Shown: piece by piece, positions 1 to 12,201 of the stretch
How positions within the stretch are numbered: the stretch's first letter is position 1
Layout of the letters: each line of letters opens with the position of its first letter
Source: Isoetes taiwanensis
Taxonomy: Eukaryota > Streptophyta > Lycopodiopsida > Isoetales > Isoetaceae
Direction: 5' to 3'
DNA length: 64,000 nt
NCBI GenBank assembly: GCA_021234155.1
Contig: JAJEKV010000003.1
Span: 12,643,819-12,707,818, forward strand
Made by a program: the position numbers and the translations under genes
Notes under the pieces: model-generated
What the model was told of the DNA's origin: nothing
Database searches by the model: none
Seen by the model: only the letters and a program-made list of their open reading frames with translations

Positions 1-480
1 TATTATCCAGCATTTGTGTATATAGAATAATGATTTGCTTTCATTTGTTTACTCTTGAAGTTTGCCTTGAAATGAAATTAATATTTTCCAACACTATAAC
101 CTCGATTTACCACTTGCTTGGCCACCCTGATGTTTATGCAATTTATGCAGTAGCAGATTTTATAAGAATTTATATAACATGCAACTCTAGCCACATTTTT
201 GTAATACAAGCAATCCAAATATTCGTTATCATAACATAAAAATACTGTGTTATACCACAAACTTCAGACAAGGCCCATGGGACACTAATTTAAGCAAAAA
301 TACTTAATCAGTGGCATGGCACTAATTTAAGCAACGTAATTAATTGGGAAAAGGTCCTCACAAAGAAACATTTAGTTGATTAGTTGAAAATGTCTTCACA
401 AAGAAACATCTTGCTTAATATAAGGCCATATCTTACGGCCTCTTTAAATCTTAGAAATTTCTTGGAAATTTTGCTACATA
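1..480. other. AT-rich DNA, no gene recognised
   Basis: Only short chance reading frames occur here. I see no conserved motif, terminal repeat or RNA gene. Confidence 0.5.
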
Positions 481-785
481 TTCTAAACGAGGTGCACCCT
501 GGACTACCACAGTCGTCGGATCTGTCAATCCTATGGCCCAGACTGTATGTTAGAGCTTCTTGACACCTCTCGTTTCGATTATGCTCAATTATGATTGGGG
601 ACGCCTATGATTTTAAGATGTCGAATACGAGTTTGCCTAAGGTTTTGATGGTATATCGAGCCTCTATACGGTTTGGCTTAAGCTTTTAGAATATGAAATA
701 CGGGGATTCGAACCTCTACCAAAATAACTCAATGTCCTAATACGACTACTTTAACCAATCTAACCAGTGAGCTAATGTGACTATT
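480..785 (-). repeat. tRNA-derived SINE-like element
   Basis: On the minus strand an A-box-like sequence (TTAGCTCACTGGTTAG, 775-760) lies 46 nt upstream of a B-box-like sequence (GGTTCGAATCC, 714-704). This is the internal RNA polymerase III promoter layout of tRNA-derived SINEs. The arms do not pair as a real tRNA, so I do not call a tRNA gene. The body probably runs down to about 480, but I found no clear 3' tail and the boundaries are uncertain. Confidence 0.4.
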
Positions 786-1765
786 TTTTATCTTAAATCT
801 ATGTTTTTTTTTATAATAACCCATTGAATTGTTTTAGGGATATGGTCTATGGTTTCAAGAATTCTATCTATATCAAATCCCCCTGGAACCCCCTGTTATT
901 TTGCTACATATTCATGCTCATTTTGTAAGCTTAAAGTATAGTAAGAATGCCAGTTGCAAAATATTGGGACAACACACATGGATTACAAATAATTCAATTC
1001 CACAGGTTACAATTAAATCAAATTGTTGCGTGTGTGAATTTGTGGTTGTGGATTTTGTATGTGTTACTTGGTGCAACTTATAGAAGGTGCATTGCATTAT
1101 AGACAACAAAGTACCTAGAATATAATTCAAATGCATGATATTGTCAAGTCTGAACCTTCGAGCATTAAGATATACACTATTACAAAACATGGGTTCACAA
1201 GGGCATGTAACGGTGACTTGGTTCTATCATTAACAAGTTTCCAACTTTGTCTAGATAAACTAGGGTAAAAGAATTTGGTCAAAGTGATACAACAATAGTA
1301 GCCGCACTACAATATTTGCATTATTAGTGTCCAACTTCATAACAATCCCACCATATTCACATATTATATTTCAGCATTAGTGTTTCATCACAACATTTTG
1401 AATATGTAGCTATGATCTTTATGTATACCAAGGGTGATGACTCTAATTCATCATTTACAATGTGCTACCTTAAAGAGTTATAGACTTTGACTATAGTTAT
1501 AGCCTTACCTCAAAACATGCTCAGATTAATACTTAACTATAGTTAAAGCCTTACCTCAAAACATGCGCAGATTAACACTTTACTCACAGACTTGCTATGA
1601 ACAACTCAAAGCTAAAAAAGATGCGGATGCAGCACTATCTAACATGAAGGAGCTAGATTCCTTTTAAAACGTTGTTAAGCTTTGAAAAGTTTTTGTTATT
1701 ATGAAAGTTGGATTATAATTGCACGCTTTTCTTATTGTGACCAAAACATTTATAGGCCAAAATTA
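786..1765. other. No gene; short direct duplication near 1.5 kb
   Basis: No coding sequence is recognised. At about 1491-1534 and 1535-1580 a segment of roughly 45 bp is repeated in tandem with a few mismatches (shared core CCTTACCTCAAAACATG). Confidence 0.5.
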
Positions 1766-3743
1766 TGCCCAGCAACGCTGGGCACCGTTACTAGTATATA
1801 TATATTGTTTGATTCTTCTTGATTGTTATAATATTTATAAATTTTAATTATATATAAGTTCATCTTTAAATTAAAAGTATAATGGTTATCAAGGAATCAA
1901 ATTGCTTTCCAAACTAATTTTTGCTTGAATTTATTTAGAACTAGACATTTCAAGCATATAAAATCTCAATTTTCTATGATTTAACAAATTTAAAATTTGG
2001 CAATAAATAATTTTTAAACAAAATTTGATGGTGTGATGAGCGATTAACTTAAAACTATTATGAGAATTTTCATAATTTACAAACTTTTACACCTTAAAAA
2101 ATACTTTAAAGAAAGTTTAGATTCCGTTTATTATCGATTAATTTTCAGTATGTTTTATTTCATCAAAAATAAACTATTCAATATTTATTATTAAAATATA
2201 AACGTATTCAATTTCAATTTAAAATTATCTTCTTTAAATATTTTAAAAAAATAACATTTTAATCATACAGAGTTTATCTTAGATGAGAATTTAACTCTAA
2301 AAGATTAAAGTGAATATTAGTTTAGAAAGCAATTTTATATTTTAGTTTCCATCATACTTTTGATCTAAAAATAAATTGAACAGATTATTAAAATCAACAA
2401 AGTTAAAAATACATATAATCTTATCATAACATCTTTGAAGCAAATCTATTAGATTTGATTAAGTCCAAATTTTGCTAAATATGTCATATAGTCGCCCGTT
2501 ACTTGTATGGAATCTTGTTTCTTTTGACAAATGCAACAACTTGGATGATCCGAGACTATAGTCACAAAGCTGTTGCTTCTTTCCACTGTAAGAATCCATT
2601 TATATGTCGAATTAAAGATCTTTTGCATTCTGTAGAAAGTCTAAAATGTAAGATAAATTTTCTCGGAAATCTTTTATGTTTTAGATTACCATTCTTTGTG
2701 TCTTTTTACGCGCATTTGTAGACCTTAAGGGATGCCAGGGCGGGCACGATTGTTTGGGCTCGGAAGGTGTTCTACGCATCAGCTTGGGATGCTTTGTATC
2801 CTGATTCTTTTCTGATATTGAGCTATAAATGTCTTGTAATAACAGTTTTGCATGCGGACTTTAACCAACCTCTACAGACTTTCTTTTTCATCATGTATCT
2901 CACTACGGTTGGCACTAGGAAAGTGGATGATCCACGAGATATTTGGCATTCGGGATGGTGGCCAGCAAAGAGTTTTCTGTGGATTTTCTTCTTGGTATTA
3001 CCGTTCTTTATTCCATCAGCATTCATTCAAATCTATGGTAAGTGTGCATGTTCTGTGATTTCTGTGACTTATTGCATGTTGTACATGCTTTTGATATGCT
3101 TCTTACAAGTGAAATGGCACGCTTTGGAGCTGGGTAAATGACATATTTAAAGAAATTTGGACTTATTCAAATCTAATAGATATACTTCAAGGATGCCATG
3201 ATAAGATTATAAGTATTTTCAACTCTTATTGATTTCAAAAATTTGTTCAATTTACCTTTAAATTAAAAGTATGATGGCTACTAAAGTATAAGATTGCTTT
3301 CTAAACTAATTTTCACTTTACTCTATTTTAAATTAAATATTAATCTAAGATAAACTCTGTATGATTAAAATGTTATTTTTTAGAAATATTAATAGAAGAA
3401 TCTTTTAGATTGAAATTAATTAATTAATTACGCTTATGTTTAAAATAATTAAATAGCTTATTATTGATTATGTTTTATTTCATCAATAATAAATTATTCA
3501 ATAGTTATTATTAAAACATTAACTTTATCATTTAATTAATTTCAACCTAAAAACTTTTCCTAAAGTATTCTTAAAAGTGTAAAAATTTATCAATTGTGCA
3601 ATTCTCACATGAATTTTAAGTCAATCACTTATTAAACCATCAGATTTCATTTAAAAATTATCATGTTTGTTAAATCAATAAAAATTATTCTTTAACAACC
3701 ATTATAGTTTTAACTAGAAACGTGTGCCCGGCGATGCCGGGCA
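1766..3743. mobile_element. Fold-back (long-TIR) element carrying Serinc exons
   Basis: Two long AT-rich arms are inverted copies of each other. The left arm (1766-2484) matches the reverse complement of the right arm (3141-3743) almost throughout, for example TCTATTAGATTTG at 2447 against its complement at about 3167. Both outer ends carry the same small hairpin (TGCCCAGC..GCTGGGCA at 1766-1784; TGCCCGGC..GCCGGGCA at 3725-3743) followed inward by GTTnCTAGT. The arms enclose a 0.65-kb core made of three host-gene exons. This is the structure of a gene-capturing TIR element of the Pack type. No target-site duplication is visible and the superfamily is not assigned. A partial relative lies at about 8010-8075. 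Confidence 0.75.
2492..3037 (+). pseudogene. Captured Serinc (TMS1-family membrane protein) exons
   Basis: Three consecutive exons with intact splice signals and matching phases are visible: 2492-2587, 2722-2795 and 2878-3037. They read ARYLYGILFLLTN..WMIRDY, then LKGCQGGHDCLGSEGVLR, then LTTVGTRKVDDPRDIWHSGWW..LPFFIPSAFIQIYG. This order and these motifs match serine-incorporator proteins, multi-pass membrane proteins of eukaryotes. The intron donors are GTAAGA, GTATCC and GTAAGT. Upstream and downstream exons of the roughly 400-residue family are absent, and the piece lies exactly between the inverted arms of the surrounding element. I read it as a transduplicated gene fragment, not a working gene. 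No stop or frameshift is seen within the three exons, so capture may be fairly recent. Confidence 0.8.
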
Positions 3744-5560
3744 ATCGTCCTAGACATGTAGAATCGATAGATGCAATTCAAGTTTTAGGTAAAATAAAAA
3801 TTTGTAGATGTAATTGTGTAAGTACCTACAATGAAGTGCCAAGTGTGATGGTTTAGGGTTTAAGCATTATCCTTGGGCACATGGAATGGATAGAAATTAT
3901 GGGATGTATATGTGGAGTACCACGGGTAGACATAAAAGAAACGCATAACGTTTAGGGTACTGCTTGGCGCCTGTGATAGTTTAGAGCTTTACGAAAGATG
4001 TGATTGTGTGGCTTCATAGTATCTAATCAAAGTTGGTAGTGTGTGTTTGTGAACCCAAAGTGATAGTAACGTGTGGGCCAAGACGGTTTCATCTGGGCTT
4101 TTGCCCAAGCTTTGTAATGTGTTCATCTTGTTTCAAAATGTTCTAACTTGTTCTAGTCGCACATAAGTACTAATGAATGTCTACTTCAGTAATGGTAATG
4201 AGTCCAACCTTGATAATTGTACAAAAAAAGTGGTAGCAATGTACATTATTGCATATAAGTTGGAGCATATATTCATTAAGTTATGCCTTAGACTATACAA
4301 AAACATGAGCACTATAACATAATAAATCGAATAGCACTATAACTCCCTAAACATTTTAAGCAATGTTTTTCAATAAGAATTCTCTAATGTTTCTTTAAAT
4401 TTAAAAAAAAATGATAGATGTTAGTTGTGGGTTTATTTGTTTAACGTATTTGGCAGTTCTCATTGCTTGTGTTTGTTGGCTTATTAATATAATTTTACCC
4501 TGCAATTGCTCAATGCAGGCGCTAGGGATATGGACAACGATTCTCTTAGTAAATGAACTGGTAGTCCATAGCAGGCAAAGAACTGGTAGTCTATAACAGG
4601 TACAAACATATTAGCATATTGTTTGAGCTTACAGACTTAGATCTTAGAAGTAGCCACCTATGACTCTGCAACTAAACGGAAACAAAGAGCTTAACAAAGC
4701 AGGTACCTACAAATAGGTGTTGAAACAGCTTTTAGAACAAAAAAAACTAAAAACAATGCTAACATGGTATGATCTAAGATGTATGCAGCAAGTTCAAGTT
4801 GAATGATGTGATCTAAGATGTATGCAGCAAGTTCAACTTCAACTGAACAACTTATATTTCTCAAGTAAATTCTGTACAATGTCTTGGGGCATTCTCTCAA
4901 AACATACTTATATTTGTTGATCAGCATGCACTTGCACATGCAACCTCAGCCTACTTCGATCTAAAGTTTTTACTGTGCCAAAAGGTGTTCTTGAATCTGT
5001 TGAAGATCCTGAGGTCTTCATTCTGTTTTGTTACGTTCCATTGCGTTACTTCATTCTGGTGCAAGTACATTTGTTACAATCACATTACTCATGTCTGTAG
5101 TGCTCAATTGTATCTTGAAATATGTAACCTCAAGGATTGTATCTTGAAATATGTAAACTCAAGGAGTCGCCAATCTACATTACATCCACATTCTATAAAA
5201 ACAGCGCAAAGCTGAATGGAACATCTTTAAACCTTGCAGCCACCAAACCAGGGAGGAGATGCTTCCTTAAACCTTTCAACACGTCCTCCTACCCAACGTC
5301 ATGACTGTTATAGTTAGGATTTAACCACTAAAGATCAGTAATAAATACGCCAGAGCCATATCAGAGCAAAATAGAGCTACGAAGGATCAGGTTATTTTTT
5401 TGCAACATGCTACACATTTGCTATATTTTCCAAAAAAATGAAAGTTCAACAATAGTAGACTCACCTATTTACGAAACGCTCTTGCCTGCAGCATATTGGA
5501 AACAATTGGCCCAATTTAAAAGAGATGGCACTTTTGGAAGAGCACAATTGAGCAGCCTAT
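3744..5560. other. No gene recognised; two short tandem duplications
   Basis: No conserved coding sequence is seen. A segment of about 31 bp (core GATCTAAGATGTATGCAGCA) is duplicated at 4770-4835, and one of about 30 bp (core TTGTATCTTGAAATATGTAA) at 5107-5165. The missing 3' end of the catalase fragment would be expected near 5220-5310, but I cannot recognise it there. Confidence 0.5.
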
Positions 5561-5563
5561 TAC

Positions 5564-6260
5564 CTTTCTGGAGGCCAAAACCGATATCGTGCACCAGGTT
5601 GTGTAAAATTGTTTTCCTTTTCAATCATAACCTGCAGACCAGCGAATGTGAATATAATAGAACAGTAGATGAACTTACCATCCCAAAATCTAGGTTACCT
5701 TTTCTCCCTGCCAGTAATAGTATGCGAGGGAATTGGCACTCGGTCAGCATGACGGACTGGATCGAAACGGGAAGAGAAATAGTTAACCTGCATACGTGAA
5801 GCCGCTTAAAAAAAAATGCCATCAAGTTAATCAGCAAAAGCGGTTTCCCAAACCTCCTCATCCCTTTGCATGAAGTTCATAAAGCCTTCGTGATGGTTGT
5901 TGTCATTTGCACATTTTGGAGCATTGACAGGAAGCAAAAGATAATTTGGCCCCAGCCTGTGCCTCTGTGTGTCCGCATATAAAAAGATGCGAGTTTGCAA
6001 CAGCTTATCATCAGTATAGTAGACCCCAGGAACAACCAGAGCGGGGCAGAACGCAAGCTGTTCATTCTCAGCAAAAACGTTATCAATGTTCTTGTTGAGC
6101 ACCATACGGCCAACAGGTTGCAAGGGAAACAAATTCTCGAGCCAAATCTTTGTCACATCGAGTGGGTCAAAGTCATAATTGTTCTCAGTTGCAGGATCCA
6201 TGGTCTGAATGCACAATTTCCATTCTGGATAGTTACCTGCTGCAATAGCATCATATAATC
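5564..6260 (-). pseudogene. Catalase, partial gene (three exons)
   Basis: Minus-strand exons at 6260-5854, 5787-5699 and 5631-5564 encode a contiguous central and C-terminal part of a heme catalase. Visible blocks include [41 protein letters not shown], the heme-ligand block [35 protein letters not shown], then [18 protein letters not shown] and EKENNFTQPGARYRFWPPER. Splice sites are GT-AG and the introns are very short (66 and 67 nt). The N-terminal half, including the catalytic His and Asn, and the last exon are not recognisable within several kb. It is either a truncated or captured copy, or a gene whose other exons lie behind inserts. Catalase removes hydrogen peroxide in peroxisomes. The exons present are open, so decay is recent or absent. 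Confidence 0.8.
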
Positions 6261-8009
6261 CTTAGTTCCAAGACTATAATTTGAAGTGTAATCTTCTGCA
6301 TGGTGCTTGGCAACCATCTATATCATTTCAGAAAGAAGATGCATAGAAAGAAAAAAACATACTCAACATTTAGTGCTTCCCCCAACCTTAGAATCTTTGT
6401 CATAACTTTCTACATTTGTCATATCACTGCTAAAACAAATGAAAAAAGTGGTTGTCCATCTCAACATAGGCAAATAGAACATTTTACCTCTTCCTGAATA
6501 CAGTTCATATGACTTTGCAGACCTCCAATCCATAAATCGGCGCACTGCAGATGCCAATCCATTGCTTCATTCAGACAATATCAGAATGTGAGATATCAGA
6601 TCAAGAGAACTGGAAGGCATCCAAAATGGAAATGCAAATGTTGAAAAACATGTCGAAAGACTTCGATTTTAAAGAAGCAAGGCATGATATAATTAGACTT
6701 CTGTTTCTGGAATAGTAGAATGATCTTCATTATTGTGTGGCTGCATCCTCGTGATAGCAATACGAACGCGTAAATTCCAATTCATTCCTTGAATTTTTTT
6801 CAAACCTGTAGTAATTGCCAAGGATTCCCTGCTGACACTCAACATATAAGCACCAACTATAGAGGCAGAGGCTGAGCATAGTTTCTTCCTATTGAATACT
6901 TCCTGCTAATGCATAAAACGTTATTTTCCAGTCCCTAGTACAAAAGGCAATTCAGATATCTACACAAATGCTGACGTATAGAGATGCCAAAACCTCTTTG
7001 ATGTAATGTTGCTTTCTACAAATGATGATGTCAAATGGGCATGGAATGGAGCCCTCCGAAATGGATGTACAACTAAAGTATTGGGCTGCCTCTGAGAAAT
7101 CAGGCCCAACCTCACCTACAGAAGAGCCTCGAACTTTGGAATCCCAGTCTTAGGCTCTGTAATGTAAGCTCTTATCCATTCAAAGCAAAATACCTTAGGA
7201 CACCGGCTTTATAAAAAGAAGAGCTGGATGGTGATGCAGCATCGTCCCTGCTTACAGTAGGCGCCCTGCTTCAAGAATGCAACCACGAATGCGGCTGTTT
7301 CTGAAAAAATCCATCCCTGTAAGAGGTCTGCGCCTTTGCTTGCAAAGAAAAGAATAGTTAAAGAATGGACCGAAATACTTTTTACCTCAAGCAACTTAGC
7401 TGGGCGCCAAACCAATAGTAGCATTAAGTTGGATCCTCAAATCACGCAGCAGCTTCGAAGATGTATGTGGCTATGGATCCGTAGCTTCAAAGATTTGCTT
7501 GACTGATTTGCTCCTATGAAGCTTGCTCATGAAAAGAATGACAGAAAGTGAAGAAGAATCCCCGCGTGTAAGCATGTGCCGAAAAAAGTCTGAGATCAGA
7601 GGCCATAGGCAAGTCCGGTGGTGAGCGCACTTAGCCAAAACAATTGATTTGAACTGCAAAAATGAGAGGAAGACCATCGCACACGACCCAGCTCAAGCCT
7701 GAGCGACCGAATAGAAGAGCGGCATAGAGGAGCACCCAGCAGGATAAGAATTCGTATCCAAAATTCCTAGGTAGCAGAAAGACTTCAGGCAAGTTCGAAA
7801 ACTTGGGCATTCAATGCTGGCAACGCGCGTCCCGCAAGAGGGGAAGGGCACGCCGCATGCGGCGTTCCATGCGGCTGCACAGGCACATTTCCCAACCCCT
7901 TACCAAAATAAAAAAAGAAGATTTAAAGACAAATTTATATAATAAAAACTCATAAAAACTATATAAATCAAGAAGAATTAAACAATACATAAATTCTTAT
8001 AATGGCATT
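6261..8009. other. No gene recognised
   Basis: This stretch lies upstream of the catalase exons. I searched the minus strand for the N-terminal catalase blocks and did not see them. A small GC-rich palindromic patch (GCCGCATGCGGC) sits near 7850-7880. Confidence 0.45.
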
Positions 8010-8075
8010 TTTGAAGCACTATCTATTAAATCTGAATAAGTCCAATTTTTGTTGACTATGTTATGTAAGCATCTT
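8010..8075. repeat. Fragment of the 1766-3743 arm family
   Basis: The stretch around CTATTAAATCTGAATAAGTCC closely matches the inner arm end of the fold-back element (about 2447-2484 and 3141-3178). It is a relic copy next to the 5' breakpoint of the gag remnant that follows. Confidence 0.5.
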
Positions 8076-8213
8076 ATTTGACATTTGATACAAAGATAAT
8101 ATATGGCATAACAATTTTATGTACGTTGCAGAATTTTCTTGTCATTCAGCTCTTAAGCCTTGTCAACTTTATCTACATAAAAGGAATGATGGAAGATTGC
8201 AAGGAATGATGAA

Positions 8214-8976
8214 ATGGATATCCAATGGTATGTGAAGGGGCTGAAACGAGCTATTGCTCATAAGGTGAAGGCTAAACAACCTACAACATTGTTAGAGGCA
8301 CAAAAATATGCTCTCAAGGCTGAAGATAAGCTGGGATACATTCATGAAGTTGCTGCTCCAGAGCATAAAACAGAGGATATTGCAGCCAAGATTTCTAAGC
8401 TTACAATTGGTGAGAAGCCAAGGGAGGTGCAGTTTATTACTTGTGAGTATTGTGGGTCTATTGGACATTCTGATACTACATGTAGATTGCTGAAATTCTG
8501 CTCAAAATGCCAAATAAAAGGTCATAATGATCAAGAATGTAGGGAGAAGAGATTCTTTGAGAGGGCCAATCCGGTATTTGCTGCTATGCAACAAACACCA
8601 ACTATTCCTATTCAACCAATGCAAGCAGCACCTATCATGCCACAAGTGCCAATGATGCCACAAGTTCCAATTGCCCAACAAGCTCTAAATGGTGCAGCCA
8701 AAACAAATGGTAAGTTCCACACAAATGGTGCAGCCAAAACAGGGATGGTATCCAAGTAAGGCTCATTTGTATTGCAAGTTATGTGATAAATTTAAGCATG
8801 ATGAGAGTACTTGTTGGAAAATCCATGGGAAACCAGAATGGGCAACCAACAAGTATCTACCAAGGCAGCAAGTGTTTGAATCAGTACCTCTTCCTAATAA
8901 TGATGTTCGCATTCAAGATGCAAAGTACATTGATAATCCTCAAGTAAGAAGCAAACGAAGGCAAAATCAGTTGTGA
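8214..8976 (+). pseudogene. Retrotransposon gag remnant with three zinc knuckles
   Basis: The reading frame 8214-8759 starts inside the C-terminal part of a Ty3-type capsid domain (YVKGLKRAIAHKVKAKQP). It continues with two CCHC-like knuckles, CEYCGSIGHSDTTC and CSKCQIKGHNDQEC, then a Pro/Gln/Met-rich stretch. A frameshift near 8700-8755 moves the frame to one ending at 8976, which carries a third cysteine-histidine motif (CKLCDKFKHDESTC). The 5' end of gag is missing. It is a truncated, frameshifted nucleocapsid region, unrelated in sequence to the chromovirus gag at 32.7 kb. Confidence 0.7.
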
Positions 8977-10034
8977 ATTGTGGATTTGTTGAGATGGAGA
9001 ATGATCCATTTCAGCAAGAAGAAGAGATTGGAGAAGTGAATGCGGTTACAAGATCACAAAAGGTGGTTCAAGAACCAAGAGTAGTGCCGATAGCAGAGAA
9101 GACTAAGAGTTCTTTGCCAAAGGCTTTGACAGGATCAGCCTTAAAGGTGTCAGCACCTAAGAAGGTGCAATTCCATATGCTGCCCACAGAACAATTTCAG
9201 TCTATAGAAGAACATCAGCCCATGTTGATGCCTCCTATGGTGAAGGAGGACGTTCATAATGAAGATGATGTGATCAGCGAAGTTTTGGCCACTAAGATCA
9301 CACTTACTCTTGAGCAATTGATGCAGTATTTTCCAAATTTGTTGCAAGAGTTAGGGGAAACAATAAAATCAGAAATTTCAGTCCAACAAATCATCTCAAA
9401 TGATACCAATAAGAGTAGAATGGAGCCACCAGCCCAGCAATCCAAGAATCCTGGGCCATTTCTTTACGATGTGAGTATTAACAGGTATTTAGTCAAAGGA
9501 GCAAACATAGATACGGGCAGCGGAATGAATATAGATCATCCTCTGAAATCAAGCATGGATGGGACAAATAGAAATCAGGTAAATCTAATCACATCTCACA
9601 TGGTTGAGGAGTATGAGCATGTTCTTTTATGTGAAAATGATAAGTTTGAGCATTGTCATGAGAAAGAAAGTGATAGATGCTTGAGCAGCCCTGAGTTTGA
9701 GACTTTTTATACATATGAAACATTTTTGGATGATGATGAACCATTATTATGTGAGTTAGAGATGGAAAGCATTGATATTTTAGCATTTGACCACTCTGGA
9801 GATATGTTACATGCTCTTGAATTTAGTGATAGTCATGAGAACAGTCCTCTTTATGAGACTTTCAGATTTCAGACATATATACCAGCTGAGCAGGATTGTC
9901 ACAAGCCTCAAATGGAGAAATTTTCTTGCTTTGATGATTTGACACTAAACCGTGAGCTAGAATTGCTAATTTTTTATGCTTTGAGCAATCCAAAGAAGTT
10001 TGAGCATGGAAGTGTGGAACAGGGAAAAAATTAA
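8973..10034 (+). pseudogene. Protease-region remnant of the same retroelement
   Basis: This 353-codon frame follows the gag remnant. It holds VNAVTRSQK, a leucine-rich helix (LTLEQLMQYFPNLLQELGE) and then YLVKGANIDTGSGMNI, the signature of a retropepsin-type aspartic protease (DTGS) of Ty3-like elements. After about residue 190 the sequence becomes an acidic, Glu/His-rich tail without reverse transcriptase motifs. The pol domains are absent, so the element is incomplete. The acidic tail is open for more than 150 codons and has no family I recognise. Confidence 0.6.
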
Positions 10035-10515
10035 GGAACTTTTATATTCAAAGTGGTGAAATAGACTTGGCTAAAATATGCCAAGAGTTGAGGTGAAAGC
10101 TTCTAATGTTTAGCTAAACTTTCTAAATTTTGCCACCTATATTTTCTTACGTTTGGCTAAAGTTTTATTAAAAAGAAGCAAAATCTTCTACCTTTTGACT
10201 ATATTGCACTAACACAAGACCTAAATATTAACTGACCATAATAAATATAAAGGCCATGGGATAATTTGGCTAAAGTACACGAAAATTTGACGTAAAAGCT
10301 TCTAAATTTTGGCTAAACTTTCCAAATTTTGGCAGTTACACTTTCGTGCGATTAACTAAAGTCGGACGAAATGGAGGTGGGGCATGAAATAGGCTTGGCT
10401 AAAATTTTATTTTTTTTAGCCCAAAAAGGGCCATAGTTTAGCCAATTTGTTTCCAAACAAGGCCAAAATTTCGCCATTTAGCTAAGTTTAGCCACTAATT
10501 TTTTCCATGGTGTGG
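10035..10515. repeat. Insertion-like segment rich in TTTGGCTAAA units
   Basis: A block of about 85 bp occurs twice (near 10095-10170 and 10275-10350; shared AAGCTTCTAA and GGCTAAACTTTC). Many GGCTAAA and TTTAGCCA words occur in both orientations, which hints at a small TIR element. No clean terminal repeat or duplication was found. Confidence 0.35.
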
Positions 10516-11338
10516 AAGAGGTGAGTACATTTGAGCATGACTATGTGATAAAGGATGGGAAATTGGACATGAGCAACACTTTATCTTAGTGTGCAGCGGG
10601 CAAAGATGCTCATACAGGTTTGTTTGCATTATTTGAGACTAATAAGCTACCTGGAATATGTCAGTTTAGCAAGTTCTATTACGTCACATCAGATTTGCCA
10701 CATTGGTATGCTAGTGCAGCAATATTTGAGCAGGTTATTGGACTGTGGCTTGTCCTTTGGCCACACTTTTTGTTGTTGTTACATGTTATCTGCATTCTCC
10801 TATTTGGAAGATGCTTACTTGATAGGGTTGGAGTTGGTTGATGACTCTAGAAGGAGAATTGTTCTCTAAATCCAGGCATGCAAAGGATTTCAGGCCTTAG
10901 AAAAATGATGTTCTAAGGGATTCAAATTTGGTATAGCTCCAATTACAGAGAATTTGTGGAGAACTTTTGGGTTACAGCAGATCGTTTTTCTGTAAAAACA
11001 GATGATGACAGTTCCATAATACACAATTTATCTTACATTAAAAGTTGTGTTTCGGCGATACGAATCCAATGAGCTATGGTGCAGGTCAAAAGGAGGTCTG
11101 GAACTCAAGATATCAGCTTTCAAAGTTTGCCACAGTAACAGAGGCTCTGTTTCGTGACTGTCATTTTGGACCAGTTTGTTTGTATCAGTCATTTGGATTT
11201 GAGGAGGATATTTTCTTTCTAAACATACATGTAAATGTGTCATTTGGGGACATGTCCCAAGGACCATATTAGTATGTTTTGTTGTGGGTTCTCCGCCACG
11301 GAGTGGCACATTTTCCCACTGTGGTCGCCACTGTTGGG
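10516..11338 (+). other. Decayed coding-like sequence, unassigned
   Basis: A plus-strand frame around 10591-10869 contains a hydrophobic segment (LWLVLWPHFLLLLHVICIL) that could be membrane-spanning. Its phrasing resembles the acidic frame upstream of the 10-kb insertion. It may be the tail of the same retroelement, but no family is recognised. Confidence 0.3.
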
Positions 11339-11460
11339 GTGGTCACCACTCACCACACTCGTCACCACAGTCACCACTCACCACACTCATCACCACTCAC
11401 CACACTCGTCACCACAGTCACCACGCACCACACTCATCATCACTCCCCACACTCACCATT
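11339..11460. repeat. CACCACTCACCACACTCRTC microsatellite-like tract
   Basis: Short, slightly varied units of CACCACTCACCACACTC and CACCACAGTCAC follow one another. Apparent Thr/His-rich reading frames here are products of the repeat. Confidence 0.85.
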
Positions 11461-12201
11461 ATTAATGTGGTATAGGAGATTGTATACCGTATATGGAGGG
11501 ATATACGCACATGCACGCGTGCAGGATATTTGCACGTATGCATGATGGTGTGCAGGGGGGATTATGATCAGAGTATTATCTGAGCAGAGAGAGAAGAACA
11601 GAGAGAGGGACGGTGTATTGGGAGAGAGTATTGTGCTTGATCTAGCTATGGAGAGGATGATTCTTTGTGTTGTGCATTGCCTTGATCTGATAGATTGAGC
11701 TTGGATTAGTGGGTTTTCCATCCTTCTTGCAAGGTTAGAGTTCAGGCTCTAACATATAACATGGTTGTAATATGGCTATAACATGATTGCAGGCAAGTTG
11801 GACATGGCTGTAACATGGTTGCATGGCTATAACATGGGCGATTGCCGAGGCTGTAACATGGATGCATGCAAGTTGAGTTTGAGTGGACTTTGGATGGTTG
11901 TAATGTCAATGAAAGATCTATATAAGAAAAAATGGAGTTATATCTCCTACTCGGATCATTGACAAGAGGAATTGGGTGTCGTCTGTTATTCTGCTCATGG
12001 CTCTCACGCCATGCTGCGTCTGTAGCAAGACCAAAAGAATTCACATTACATTCTACCAGCATGAATATACTGGAGTGATCGTGGCATGCAATAATGGCAA
12101 TGTCACCACTCCCGGTTTCGGGACCATCTACATATTTGATGATCCGGTTATAGAGGCCAAGTCTAATACCTCCATATCATTGGGAAGAGCAAGAGGCATG
12201 G
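11461..12201. other. No gene recognised
   Basis: Between 11740 and 11870 the phrase TGTAACATGG or TATAACATGG recurs several times, so the stretch is partly low-complexity. No domain is seen. Confidence 0.4.

Noticed and set aside
690-785. Functional tRNA gene on the minus strand
   Set aside because: A and B boxes are present but acceptor, anticodon and T stems do not pair; a SINE head fits better.
1766-1796. Helitron 3' end (hairpin followed by CTAG)
   Set aside because: The same hairpin occurs in inverse at the other end (3725-3743) with long inverted arms between, which fits a TIR or fold-back element instead.
10591-10869. Envelope-like gene because of a membrane-span-like segment
   Set aside because: A single hydrophobic stretch in a decayed frame without signal peptide or neighbours of an intact element.
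11235-11545. Overlapping Thr/His-rich frames
   Set aside because: Translations of the CACCAC repeat in three frames.
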